From a virus, in the IMG/VR virus record IMGVR_UViG_3300049893_002926, positions 1-48,047 of that record: a DNA stretch of 48,047 nucleotides; one strand, written 5' to 3'. Shown here one piece after another: positions 33,439 through 41,034 of the stretch (position 1 is the first letter of the stretch; each line of letters begins with the position of its first letter). The notes under the pieces are model-generated. The model worked only from the letters and a program-made list of their open reading frames with translations. It ran no database searches and was not told the DNA's origin. The translations under genes and the position numbers were made by a program.

Positions 33439-34832
33439 GGCTTCCTCTCCGGTCCCTGAATGTTCGAGTCTTTTGCCGTGCTCTGCAACTCCGAGGTGCG
33501 CAGTGGCAGACGGAAACGATGAGCAAAGCGCGCTATGTCTACATCCACCCCTAGTCCGAGAAGGCGCTCGAGGGCCGCCGCGGCACGGTCCTGTGTCGCC
33601 GCAGAAGCGGCGATTGAGTCTGCCGTTTCCGTGTCCCAAATCGGGTAAATGTCTCCTGCCTGCTGGCCAAAGCGGACCTTCACGTAATGCCTCAGAAGGT
33701 TTTGGCCAAAGGCCGTCCCCGCCACCTCCGCGTCGAACTCCAGATAGTCCTGGCGAACACGCTCGGCCGCCTTGCCGGCGGCATAGGACCCGCTCTCCCG
33801 GACCTCGGTTGTGAGGTTCTGGCCCAAGATGAGAACCGCGACGGCGACGTCTGCGTTCCGGACACGTCGGTCGAACGTGTCATGGTCAGGAGGGCCAAAC
33901 TCAACGGATTTCAGATCGTAGCCATGCGCCAAGACCATGCCGATGCGTGTGCGCAGTTTCGCGAGGTCCGCCGCGAAAGCCTTACGGTCCCGGTCCATGG
34001 CCTCCCGCGGGCTTAGTCCGACCAGCGCGGACCGCCCTCGAGCCTCGTTCCTTCGCGCCCAGTCGAAATCGGCGAAGGTCTTCATCAGCCAGAGGATGGC
34101 CAGCGGCGCAATCAGCCCGTACCGCCAAGGCTCCCCTCCCCCGAACGGCGAGAAGACAAACCATCGACCATCGTTGGGCGTGATTTCAATCTCCTCCGGA
34201 ACGACCTTGCCGTTTCGGAGCTTGCCGACCATGAGATAGTGCTTCCGCGTCTCGTGGTCGAAGCGCACATGCCTCGGATTTTTCACGGTCAGGCGAGGCA
34301 TCCAAACCCGCTGCCGCTCCTCGTCCCGGTACCAGGAAATCTCCGCGAGCCCGAAGTTCAGCAGCAGCGCCCAGTTGACGAGCTGTGTCATCGTGGACTC
34401 GGGGACGATGCGCCACCACTCGCCGTTGTCGAAGAGCGCCCTTGCGGCCTCGCTCTCCGTGAGCTTGATGCCGCCTCCCCGCCGGGATACCTGCGGGGCC
34501 ACGGAGTCAAAGGCGAGCGGCGTCCCAATGAGGGCGTGGCTCCGCGTCTGGAGGCAGCCACGTATCTTCCCGTCCGTCTGCACGGCTTCGCACAGGTCGG
34601 CAAGCTGCTCGAGCTTTCCGTTGTCCCATGCCTCGTCGAGCGCCGCATTCACCCGTGTGGGCGTCCAGTTGCGAACGGTCTCCGACCGGCGAGGGTCGTA
34701 CTCCGGGATGCTTTCTCGGGGCTCCTGCGAGGCGAATGGGCTGGGGATGGGGTCCACCGCGACGGCCGCGCTGGGCTGGCTCCCGCCGCGCAGCACGCCG
34801 ATAGCCTCGAGGGCGCGGTCGAGCAATGTCAT
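33435..34832 (-). CDS. portal protein (DUF935, Mu gp29-like)
   Basis: 465 aa. The family features are RRSETVRNWTPTRVNAALDE near the start, GCLQTRSHALIGTPLAFDS, the centre HGYDLKSVEFGPPDHDTFD and the end of the stem YEY-like region RNADVAVAVLILGQNLTTEV. The C-terminal 90 residues are helical. The length is a little short of the usual 480-530. It forms the 12-fold ring for DNA entry. The gene starts at ATG 34832, GGAGAG upstream. Confidence 0.88.
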   Translation of the reverse strand: MTLLDRALEAIGVLRGGSQPSAAVAVDPIPSPFASQEPRESIPEYDPRRSETVRNWTPTRVNAALDEAWDNGKLEQLADLCEAVQTDGKIRGCLQTRSHALIGTPLAFDSVAPQVSRRGGGIKLTESEAARALFDNGEWWRIVPESTMTQLVNWALLLNFGLAEISWYRDEERQRVWMPRLTVKNPRHVRFDHETRKHYLMVGKLRNGKVVPEEIEITPNDGRWFVFSPFGGGEPWRYGLIAPLAILWLMKTFADFDWARRNEARGRSALVGLSPREAMDRDRKAFAADLAKLRTRIGMVLAHGYDLKSVEFGPPDHDTFDRRVRNADVAVAVLILGQNLTTEVRESGSYAAGKAAERVRQDYLEFDAEVAGTAFGQNLLRHYVKVRFGQQAGDIYPIWDTETADSIAASAATQDRAAAALERLLGLGVDVDIARFAHRFRLPLRTSELQSTAKDSNIQGPERKP

Positions 34833-34969
34833 GCCGTCTCTCCGGCTGCCACGACTGGTTGCGCCGTCGTTCGCTTGCGCGAGGCGCCGCGCGCCCCCCC
34901 ATTGCGCGCGGCCCTCTTATCGGCCTTGTTCTGTTTGGCCAAACCTTCACGCCAAATGGTCGGCTTCAT
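34829..34969 (-). CDS. short basic protein between terminase and portal
   Basis: 46 aa, not recognised. It begins MKPTIWREGLAKQNKADKRA and is highly basic (Lys and Arg) with a Thr/Val end, as in short DNA-binding or internal peptides. It overlaps the terminase end by 23 bases and the portal start by ATGA. GAGGA lies 11 bases before its ATG. The wider frame up to 35356 is antisense-like. Real because of the tight coupling, but small, so confidence is moderate. Confidence 0.5.
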   Translation of the reverse strand: MKPTIWREGLAKQNKADKRAARNGGARGASRKRTTAQPVVAAGETA

Positions 34970-36491
34970 CCGCGTCGTCCTCGGCAAAGTCGGAACTATA
35001 GCCGTATTCCTCGGCATACTGGCGCAGGATTCGAGTCTTGAAGCCACCCTGGTCGTCCTCCGCCGCACGCCCCGAGATGGGCACGGCAGAATACTCGGCG
35101 CCAGCCTCGCCGAAGGTCGCCAGGCCCAGAGCGTCCGCCCTGTCCGGAGACCGGCCAAGTCGCTTCTTGATCTCCTTCTTGCTCTCGACCTTGCGTCGGC
35201 CTTTCTCGTCAAAAGAGTAGGCAGGAGCGATGAGGTCTCCGAGAAGAATGCTGTCATCCGGAATGGCCCCACCGTTGGCCAGGAAGGAGTGGATGCCAAA
35301 CCACAACTCGGAGCGCCTGTCTGGGAACTGGTCGGGTTGTGTGGATGACTCCGCAACGTTCACCTCCACGAGCCGGATGCGCCCTCGATTGCCATCCTCG
35401 CGGAGCTGGTCCGCAACGCCCCCGCCCACCCCTATCACGTCCACGTGCACGCTGACCACCTCGCCGGGGGTCATGCGAAGCGAGTCGGCTACGTTGCGCA
35501 CCATGGCGGCGACGGCCACCGTGTCCAGGCCGTTCACGGCGTAGAAGCCCAGGACCTTACGCCCCCGCCGGGCGGCAATGACGGAGTCATCGTCCCCAAA
35601 CCGAGCCACGTCCACGCCCAGAACCAACTCCCCATCCGCCGTCGTGTCCTCGTACCGCGCGACGGCCGCCTCGACGAGGGCCAGCGGGATGACTACGTGG
35701 CTCCCCTGTTTGGGAAAGTTTCCCGCAACACGCACCTCGTAGAGCGGATTCGTCCGGCCCCAGGTGCGGAGCTTCTCCTCGCACCAGCCCCGCGTCGCCA
35801 AGCCTTGGCCAGGCGGCCCGCGCTCCGCCGCGTCGACCGACGACAGGTGGTGAAGGTCCCAACCGAGGTCTTTATGGAAGGCGTCATAGAAGAAGCCAGA
35901 AAGCTGGGTGGGGTTGCTGAACGCTCCGACCTTCGCCCCTCCAGCGCGGTTGCCCTCGAGCGCCATGTAGATGGAATCGGGAACGCCGGAAGCCTCGTCG
36001 ATGAGGAAGAGCATCGCCGGGCCGGAGTAGCCGGCCATCTTTTCGGCGTCCTTCGTGAAGAACCCCACCACTTCGCGGCCGTCGGGGTATTGCAGCCCCG
36101 ACTCCGGCAACTCGTGCAGGTTGCCGCCGAGCGGGACGCGAGCGCGGTTGTAGAGGCGCTTGAACTCTTTCCAGAAGATGGCCTTGACCTGCCGGTGCGT
36201 GGGCGCGGTCACGATGACGCGGGCCCGCTCGAAGCAGCTCACAAACCAGAGCGCAACGCACGCAAACGCCGTGCTCTTCCCTGTCTTGTGACCGCTTCGG
36301 CAAGCAACAAGGTCGTGCAGCGCAAACGCCCGGATAAGGCGCTCTTGGGCCTCCCACGGCTCGATGGCCAACACCTCGCGGGCGAAGCCTACCGGATCGC
36401 TCCGAAAACGGTCGAAACGAGGTTCACGTCCCACCTCGAGGGAGGCGAGGCGCTCCGCGGCTACCCTGGCTAACGGCGATTTCAAGGACAC
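34947..36491 (-). CDS. terL: terminase large subunit
   Basis: 514 aa. ATPase: Walker A RSGHKTGKST at 65-74, Walker B LFLIDEASG around Asp165-Glu166, coupling motif GAFSNPTQ near 189-195. Nuclease: Asp294 in LVLGVDVARFGDDDS, Asp351 in HVDVIGVGGGVAD, and Asp450/Asp453 in GRSPDRADALGLA, the three acidic clusters of the RNase H-like fold. Both domains are complete. A GTG at 36491 with GGAGGTG is used. The C-terminal 40 residues are acidic. Powers DNA packaging; with a Mu-like head. Confidence 0.92.
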   Translation of the reverse strand: MSLKSPLARVAAERLASLEVGREPRFDRFRSDPVGFAREVLAIEPWEAQERLIRAFALHDLVACRSGHKTGKSTAFACVALWFVSCFERARVIVTAPTHRQVKAIFWKEFKRLYNRARVPLGGNLHELPESGLQYPDGREVVGFFTKDAEKMAGYSGPAMLFLIDEASGVPDSIYMALEGNRAGGAKVGAFSNPTQLSGFFYDAFHKDLGWDLHHLSSVDAAERGPPGQGLATRGWCEEKLRTWGRTNPLYEVRVAGNFPKQGSHVVIPLALVEAAVARYEDTTADGELVLGVDVARFGDDDSVIAARRGRKVLGFYAVNGLDTVAVAAMVRNVADSLRMTPGEVVSVHVDVIGVGGGVADQLREDGNRGRIRLVEVNVAESSTQPDQFPDRRSELWFGIHSFLANGGAIPDDSILLGDLIAPAYSFDEKGRRKVESKKEIKKRLGRSPDRADALGLATFGEAGAEYSAVPISGRAAEDDQGGFKTRILRQYAEEYGYSSDFAEDDADEADHLA

Positions 36492-37074
36492 GCTGGTACA
36501 CCTCCGATGGCAGCTCCGCCCGACACGCCTCGAGGAACTCCTCCATCATCATGGAGACACGCCCCTCCACCTCGACCTGCACCTTTTGCCTGAACTCGGG
36601 CGAATAGGCGGCCAGCAGGAACTTGTTCCAGCCAGTGTCTTTCGCCACGCTGGCGACGTCGTTGCCCTGCCTCACGATCATCGCCTGGCGCTCGCCGATG
36701 ATCTGGTCGTACGACTCGATGAAGACCCCATAGATCGGGTGCGCCTCCGGGTCATCCGCGAGGCGCCGGTACTTGGCCAGAAGCTCCTTCGTGATGCCAT
36801 TGGAGCGGCAAGCCTGCTCCGGCACCTGCCAGTCCTGAATGGCCTTGAGGACGGCGTTTGCCTTGGCCCGCGTGAGCTGGTGGCGGAGCTGCAACGTGCC
36901 GTGATGGTTCGCCCGCGCCAAGGGCGCCACGTCCACGTCGAGGATCGCCGCGCGGGTCAGGTCCCCTTCCGTGATGTGAGCCGCGGCCTGGCTGCGCGCC
37001 ACGTCATTCAGGCTCGCGACCGAGGGCTCGTCCCGAAAAGTGTCGTCCTCGTCGCCTCTGCCTCTCCTGGCCAT
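36424..37074 (-). CDS. probable small terminase-like protein (upstream of terL)
   Basis: 216 aa, not recognised by sequence. It is helical with HITEGDLTRAAILDVDVAPL, and RVSMMMEEFLEACRAELPSE, with polar, disordered ends. It overlaps terL by 68 bases. Its position directly before terL is that of the small terminase/DNA-binding protein, but no clear HTH is visible in residues 45-120. The ATG at 37074 (MARRGRGDEDDTF) was chosen over the ATG at 37173 because the latter would cover the divergent gene's start. Confidence 0.68.
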   Translation of the reverse strand: MARRGRGDEDDTFRDEPSVASLNDVARSQAAAHITEGDLTRAAILDVDVAPLARANHHGTLQLRHQLTRAKANAVLKAIQDWQVPEQACRSNGITKELLAKYRRLADDPEAHPIYGVFIESYDQIIGERQAMIVRQGNDVASVAKDTGWNKFLLAAYSPEFRQKVQVEVEGRVSMMMEEFLEACRAELPSEVYQRVLEIAVSQGSRGAPRLPRGGT

Positions 37075-37135
37075 GTGCCGACTCTGGCACACAATAGGTT
37101 GACCTGGCCAGCCGTGCCGAGGTATCGCCCCGAGG

Positions 37136-37612
37136 ATGGAAGCAAATCCTTTGTCCGGATTCGTGATGGCCATCCTGCTCCGCGAAGTGCCTGCGGAACA
37201 CCATCGGTGGACAGGGGAGCGTCACGAGGTCACCCTGGCTCGTTACGAGAATCTGGCAGACGCCATTGCGAGCGTCGCTGCCGACGAGCACGAAGCCGCC
37301 ATGCTTGCCGTCACGGCCGCGGCGGAGAGCGCCATCCGCGCCGATGTCCTGGCCTGCCAACGGTGGGGCGACGGCGGGCCCAAGGCCAAGGCATGGGGAG
37401 CGTTCGGCGTGGTCACCCCGAAGGCCGAGGCGTGCGGGCCGCTCCCGGTCCAGGCGGCACTCGCCCTGCGGCTTCTGCGGACGTCCCTCGCCGCGTGCGC
37501 CCATCGGCCCACGCCTTACCGCATGGCCTGGTACCTCTCCGGGTCCTGCTCCCGAGGGGCCCAGGAGTCGGCGCGCCGCTGGCGCATCGCATCCCGCCAC
37601 GCCCGAGAGTGA
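37136..37612 (+). CDS. lysozyme-like (lytic transglycosylase-type) protein
   Basis: 158 aa. The core MLAVTAAAESAIRADVLACQ carries Glu64-Ser65 in the position of the catalytic Glu of SLT-type lysozyme folds (usual form -HESG-), followed by GDGGPKAKAWGAFGVV, the small beta region, and a C-terminal LALRLLRTSLAAC helix with the end LSGSCSRG. It would cut peptidoglycan. The gene is on the plus strand between the early and late minus operons. The ATG at 37136 has CGAGG directly before it and a second ATG at 37166; start uncertain. Family is inferred from pattern. Confidence 0.6.
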   Translation: MEANPLSGFVMAILLREVPAEHHRWTGERHEVTLARYENLADAIASVAADEHEAAMLAVTAAAESAIRADVLACQRWGDGGPKAKAWGAFGVVTPKAEACGPLPVQAALALRLLRTSLAACAHRPTPYRMAWYLSGSCSRGAQESARRWRIASRHARE

Positions 37613-37624
37613 GCCGGGCGCCCG

Positions 37625-37662
37625 AAAAAACGAAAGGAGCGCCCCCCGAAGGGAACGCTCCT
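37625..37662 (-). terminator. rho-independent terminator of the early operon
   Basis: The minus strand carries AGGAGCG then a loop of about 14 bases and CGCTCCT, a 7-bp perfect stem, followed by TTCGTTTTTT. The T run lies only on the minus side. It stops transcription from the early genes ending at 37797, and its position just before the plus-strand lysozyme-like gene separates early and late blocks. Seven bp is short but GC-rich. Confidence 0.65.
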
Positions 37663-37796
37663 CTCGCGCCACTCGTCTCGGGAGGATCGGAGCGACAGTT
37701 CGACATGGCCAGGTTGGCCGCGGCCTGGGGGGAGGTCGCTCAACCGTGCACTGGCGAACGGACCCACCTTAGCCGAGCCACGCCGTGGCGCAAGAG

Positions 37797-38003
37797 CTAG
37801 AACAACGAGCCCTGGCGCTTCGCCGCTTCCTGGGCCAGAGCTTCCGACTCTGCTCGGGTGAGGCCCACCACCTGCCGGCGGCAGGCATCGCAGAATGCGC
37901 GGAGGCCCCAGCGCTCGCAGTCCCACACCGTCACCGCGCGCCGCCGGCAACGCGGGCCCGTGCATCGCCCCGCCGAGCGACGCATCCCCAAGTCGAAATC
38001 CAT
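37797..38003 (-). CDS. small Cys-rich protein, last gene of the early operon
   Basis: 68 aa, not recognised. Cysteines occur as CTGPRC near residue 14 and CERWGLRAFCDAC near 29, spacing for one zinc site, with many Arg. The ATG at 38003 has only AAGAAG upstream, so the start is less certain. A terminator follows about 135 bases after the stop. May be a regulator or anti-host protein. Confidence 0.6.
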   Translation of the reverse strand: MDFDLGMRRSAGRCTGPRCRRRAVTVWDCERWGLRAFCDACRRQVVGLTRAESEALAQEAAKRQGSLF

Positions 38004-38029
38004 GTGCTTCTTGTCGACCTGCCGAAAGC

Positions 38030-38245
38030 TCAATTCGGCGCTCCTCTGGGGATGGCGCGTCGGCCCCACCCGACCATGGCGAAGGGCTCCGGCGCTGCGA
38101 TGGGCGCGCGGACGGGACGCCCCGCTCCCCACCGCGCCATCGTGCACTCGGCGCATCGACGGAGCAAGACCCCCTCGTGGTCAGGCTCCACCGTCGCCGC
38201 ACACCGCCCGCACGCACACGTCCCCTCGCAGGTAATCGCCATCAT
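38030..38245 (-). CDS. small zinc-ribbon-like protein
   Basis: 71 aa, unknown. A CEGTCACGRC and a CAEC pair give four or more zinc ligands, then a Pro/Gly/Arg-rich tail. GGGAGG lies five bases before ATG 38245, a clear start. It is separated by 90 bases from the divergent plus-strand gene at 38336, so a promoter might lie between. Confidence 0.65.
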   Translation of the reverse strand: MMAITCEGTCACGRCAATVEPDHEGVLLRRCAECTMARWGAGRPVRAPIAAPEPFAMVGWGRRAIPRGAPN

Positions 38246-38335
38246 GTTCGCCTCCCAAACGGTCAATCGTCAGGCATCGACGCGAACGTACGACTATCGA
38301 ATTGCATACGCAAGAGGCGGAGTCATGATTTCAAG

Positions 38336-38626
38336 GTGACGCCCTACCGCGAGCCCGCTACCCTCCGGCCTAGCCCCCCGGCGCCGGCTGCGCGGTCGTG
38401 GTTGTCGTCCTTCCCCTGGCCTGCTGCCGGTCGCGCGGCCGGCGTCGCGGCGGGCCTTGCCGTCGCCATCGGCGGAAGCGTCTGGCTCCTCGCCGTGGTC
38501 CTGACGTGGCTCTCGCAGAACTTCGGGGTGCTGCTTTTGCTCGGGTTCTGGGTCTTCGGCGCCCGCGGGGGGCGGAGGAGCCGGGTTGCGCCCCAAGGGC
38601 ACTGGCCGAGCGGTAGGCGGCGCTAG
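38336..38626 (+). CDS. small membrane protein on the plus strand
   Basis: 96 aa, start GTG at 38336. Two hydrophobic segments, about 37-59 (AAGVAAGLAVAIGGSVWLLA onward) and 66-78 (FGVLLLLGFWVFG), precede an Arg-rich tail. Size and topology fit a holin or a membrane exclusion protein. A four-codon leader ATG ATT TCA AGG TGA directly before it ends over its GTG. Its TAG is interlocked with the stop of the facing gene, which argues the gene is real. No family known. Confidence 0.55.
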   Translation: MTPYREPATLRPSPPAPAARSWLSSFPWPAAGRAAGVAAGLAVAIGGSVWLLAVVLTWLSQNFGVLLLLGFWVFGARGGRRSRVAPQGHWPSGRRR

Positions 38627-38919
38627 GCCAGGGCGTCTCGCGTGGCCACGTCTACCCCCCACTCCTCCGCGCACGAGGGGCAGTCGCCACCGTCGGAGAA
38701 GTGCCAGGTGTCGCCATGGGGGCATTCCACGGCCGCGCACCGGGCGCACCCGGGCACCGTGCAGGGGTAGTGCTTCTGGGCCTCGGCGAGGAGCAGGAGG
38801 GAGCGCATCCCGAGCGCCAGGGACCAGTCGGCCCCCCTCAGGGAGAGCCGCCAGAGGCACGCCCCGCAGACCCCTTGGTGGGTCCAGTGGATGCACCCGG
38901 GCGTGATGCACGCCGCCAA
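38623..38919 (-). CDS. Cys-rich zinc-binding protein, start uncertain
   Basis: 98 aa from a TTG at 38919. Cysteines occur in four groups: CITPGC, CGAC, CTVPGCARC, then CPHG and CPSC, enough for two zinc sites. There is no ATG; a frame shift relation (-1) to the preceding gene suggests overlap of about 80 bases or fusion by frameshift. Its TAG shares CTAG with the membrane gene on the other strand. Function unknown. Confidence 0.6.
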   Translation of the reverse strand: MAACITPGCIHWTHQGVCGACLWRLSLRGADWSLALGMRSLLLLAEAQKHYPCTVPGCARCAAVECPHGDTWHFSDGGDCPSCAEEWGVDVATRDALA

Positions 38920-39269
38920 TTCCGCACGCGCGGCACGCTCGGCATAGCGGCGAAGAGCCGGTCCAACTGCTCGTTGTTGAACCTTCGGCTGGCCTTTTGC
39001 AGCTTCATGGCTCGCGTCTCCACGGTGCGGCACCATGCCCGCTGCCGGGCGCTGAGCGGACGACGAAGCTCCGCCACCATGAGCCCCATGCGCCAGAAGG
39101 CGTTCATCTCGCGCTGCCGCAGGTACAGGCGGAGCTGCGTGCAGAGCCGCCGCAGAAGCGCCAGGTCCAGAGCCGCCATCCGCTCCGCCTCCTCCTGCTC
39201 CTCCGCCGTCTCCGCCGTGTGGGCCCCCAGCTCCGCTTCTAGGGCGAAGTCCAAATCGTCGTCGGACAA
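38838..39269 (-). CDS. hypothetical helical protein (TTG start)
   Basis: 143 aa. The TTG at 39269 follows AGGAGGAGG, the strongest ribosome site nearby, which decides the start. Residues 1-30 are acidic, then a long basic helix (ALLRRLCTQLRLYLRQREMN and RQRAWCRTVETRAMKLQKAS). Overlaps the next gene's start in another frame; the last 30 residues are low-complexity. Not recognised. Confidence 0.62.
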   Translation of the reverse strand: MSDDDLDFALEAELGAHTAETAEEQEEAERMAALDLALLRRLCTQLRLYLRQREMNAFWRMGLMVAELRRPLSARQRAWCRTVETRAMKLQKASRRFNNEQLDRLFAAMPSVPRVRNWRRASRPGASTGPTKGSAGRASGGSP

Positions 39270-39280
39270 GCTCCTCCTCC

Positions 39281-39478
39281 TCAGGCCGCATACAGCACTC
39301 GAGCCCCACCCACGTCGGGGAGCTTCGCCACGCTGCAAAATCCGTCCATGGGGTCCGGCTCCAGGCCCCAGAACGAAAGCGCGAGCAGTTTAGCCTCGTC
39401 CCCGCTCGCCGCCCGGACGAGCGCGAACTTCTTCGCTCCACCCGCGAAGGCCACCCAGACCACCGTCCACATCTCCAT
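39281..39478 (-). CDS. small hypothetical protein
   Basis: 65 aa, unknown. Starts MEMWTVVWVAFAGGAKKFAL, a beta-hairpin like start, then a helix SGDEAKLLALSFWGLEP and a short beta end. It starts directly after the stop codon of the previous gene. The ATG 39478 is clear. Small alpha/beta domain of unknown role. Confidence 0.62.
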   Translation of the reverse strand: MEMWTVVWVAFAGGAKKFALVRAASGDEAKLLALSFWGLEPDPMDGFCSVAKLPDVGGARVLYAA

Positions 39479-39763
39479 CTAGAGCTTCCTTTCGCGGCAA
39501 AACCGCTGCCACCTCGCCTCCGCCTCCGACTGCGACCTTCGGATTTCCCTCAAGTCTGCACCGCAGAAAGGGCACCAGTCGAGGGCCGCGCGAAGGGTCC
39601 GACCCCTATCCCACCACATCCAGAGCGTAAGGGGCCGCTCCCCGCGCCGGAACACCTTGGGGCTCTTGGGGTCGTCCAGCGCTTCGCGCATCCGTCTGCA
39701 AAAGTCCCCGCGCACACACCGACGTGGAACGTCGGGCCACTCCGTAATTTCAGGCAGAGGCAT
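39479..39763 (-). CDS. zinc-ribbon protein
   Basis: 94 aa. Cys pairs are CVRGDFC near 16-22 and CPFCGADL near 64-67; a helix follows, then basic end. The shape, a single CPFCG knuckle in a small helical protein, is seen in many phage early proteins. AAGGA before ATG 39763. Overlaps the previous gene's end by 14 bases. Function unknown. Confidence 0.65.
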   Translation of the reverse strand: MPLPEITEWPDVPRRCVRGDFCRRMREALDDPKSPKVFRRGERPLTLWMWWDRGRTLRAALDWCPFCGADLREIRRSQSEAEARWQRFCRERKL

Positions 39764-40262
39764 GGTCCTTCAGCATCCGCCGCATGGCCGCATTCTCGCT
39801 CATGAGCCGACGGAGGAGTTGCTTGTCCGAACCCGTAACCGGCTCGGAAAGGTCCGTCCCGGTCATGGACCGCAAGGTCTCCCATTCGAGGCGCACGAGC
39901 CTAATTCTCGAGACAAGAAGGCTCTCACATTTTTTCCGGTGAGCTTTGGCTTCTCCGCCCAGCGGCTTGCCGCAGTGTGCGCACCTGTCGACGCTTCCTC
40001 GGTGAAGCAAGCCCGCGCACTTCCAGCAAAGCCGGGCCCCGGTGTAGCTGTTCGGGTAGAAGCGCTCGGTCAAGCACGCGCCGCAGGACCACACCGTCAT
40101 CCCCTTTCGCGGCACGTCCGGGCGATAGGCTGGGTCCTTCAAAGCGTGAACGCACCGCCAGCACACCCCAGGCATGGCGGTCTCCAGGCTCTCGCGAATG
40201 GGGGCGCGCTCCTTCTTGCCGCATACCTTGCACGTCACCTGCGCCCCGAGCCTGCTAGTCAC
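39750..40262 (-). CDS. multi zinc-knuckle protein
   Basis: 170 aa from GTG 40262. Five CxxC pairs are seen: CKVC, CWRC, CGAC, CWKC and CAHC, spread over residues about 10-95, followed by a helical C-terminus LLVSRIRLVRLEWETLRSMT. These fit two zinc ribbons plus an extra ligand pair. No enzyme motif is visible. A nucleic-acid or host-protein binding role is plausible. Confidence 0.68.
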   Translation of the reverse strand: MTSRLGAQVTCKVCGKKERAPIRESLETAMPGVCWRCVHALKDPAYRPDVPRKGMTVWSCGACLTERFYPNSYTGARLCWKCAGLLHRGSVDRCAHCGKPLGGEAKAHRKKCESLLVSRIRLVRLEWETLRSMTGTDLSEPVTGSDKQLLRRLMSENAAMRRMLKDHASA

Positions 40263-40467
40263 GGAGCACCCGTAGCCTGGAGAGTCCCGCGAATTCCCCG
40301 CCACACCCGCCGCAGGCGATGGCCGCCCCGGAGCGCATGGCCAGGTCCCAATCCGCCGCGTCGAGCGAAGAGACCGAGCCGCAGCCAAGGCAGCGCAGGT
40401 GTGCGCCCCCCTTCCACCATGACATGCCACAGGCGACCTTAGTTGGACGCTGCTTCGCCGGGTTCAT
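40255..40467 (-). CDS. small zinc-ribbon protein
   Basis: 70 aa. RCLGCGSVSS near 25 and ACGGCGGEFAGL near 50 make a single CxxC-x21-CxxC zinc ribbon, typical spacing. ATG at 40467, overlaps the previous gene by 29 bases and the next by 8. Probably binds nucleic acid or a protein. Not recognised further. Confidence 0.66.
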   Translation of the reverse strand: MNPAKQRPTKVACGMSWWKGGAHLRCLGCGSVSSLDAADWDLAMRSGAAIACGGCGGEFAGLSRLRVLRD

Positions 40468-40726
40468 CCGCGCAATCCTCTTCCATCTTGTCCGCTACGC
40501 CGGCCGCCACAAGGCGCACCGACACCACTTCACCCAAATGCCGCGCGCAGAGCCCGGCATGAACCACGAGGAGAGCCAGGGCTTCGTCCAGCATGGTCAC
40601 CCCCAGCTTCGTGGCCATCGTCCGCCGTTCCGCACCGTGCGACCGAAGCAAGGCTTCGCGCGACACCACACGCGCGGTCTTCATGAGGGCGGCCACCTCG
40701 GCCAGGGCGTTCTCTGTCTTTGCCAT
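40439..40726 (-). CDS. hypothetical helical protein
   Basis: 95 aa. Two helices (NALAEVAALMKTARVVSREA and MLDEALALLVVHAGLCARHL) with an acidic end. No known family. ATG 40726 overlaps the previous TGA (TGATG); GTG 40729 is an alternative that adds one residue. AAGGGA upstream. Confidence 0.62.
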   Translation of the reverse strand: MAKTENALAEVAALMKTARVVSREALLRSHGAERRTMATKLGVTMLDEALALLVVHAGLCARHLGEVVSVRLVAAGVADKMEEDCADEPGEAASN

Positions 40727-41034
40727 CACGAGCCGTTCCCTTCCGTGCCGCCATCCGATTCACCCTCCGCGGCTTCCATGGTGCTTGCAACCTGCAAGCA
40801 CGCGCGATTGTGATTCAGCCAGTCTCCGGTCGTCCGAGAGAGCATCTCCACGGCCATCTGGTGCGCACACGCCGAGCACGTGCCCATCGTCATGCACGTG
40901 CGAGCCCAGTGCTTCAGCAGCATCAGCGCCGTCACGTGCATGAACTCGAGGGATAGTTCCTGATCCTTCGTTAGCAACGAAAGGACGCGCTGCACGTGCG
41001 CAATGCCCCGGTCGATCTCCTCCTCGTTCGTCAT
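40726..41034 (-). CDS. hypothetical helical protein with Cys cluster
   Basis: 102 aa. A long helix with HVTALMLLKHWARTCMTMGT, then CSAC and a Glu-rich acidic tail. The cluster CMTMGTCSAC is a possible metal site. ATG 41034 overlaps the diphosphohydrolase stop as ATGA. Coupled with that gene, maybe functionally linked. Unknown. Confidence 0.65.
   Translation of the reverse strand: MTNEEEIDRGIAHVQRVLSLLTKDQELSLEFMHVTALMLLKHWARTCMTMGTCSACAHQMAVEMLSRTTGDWLNHNRACLQVASTMEAAEGESDGGTEGNGS

Noticed and set aside
37099-37128. Plus-strand TTGACC - 18 bases - TATCGC promoter-like pair before 37136
   Set aside because: Poor -10, and it would place the transcript start on the ATG; not reported as a promoter.
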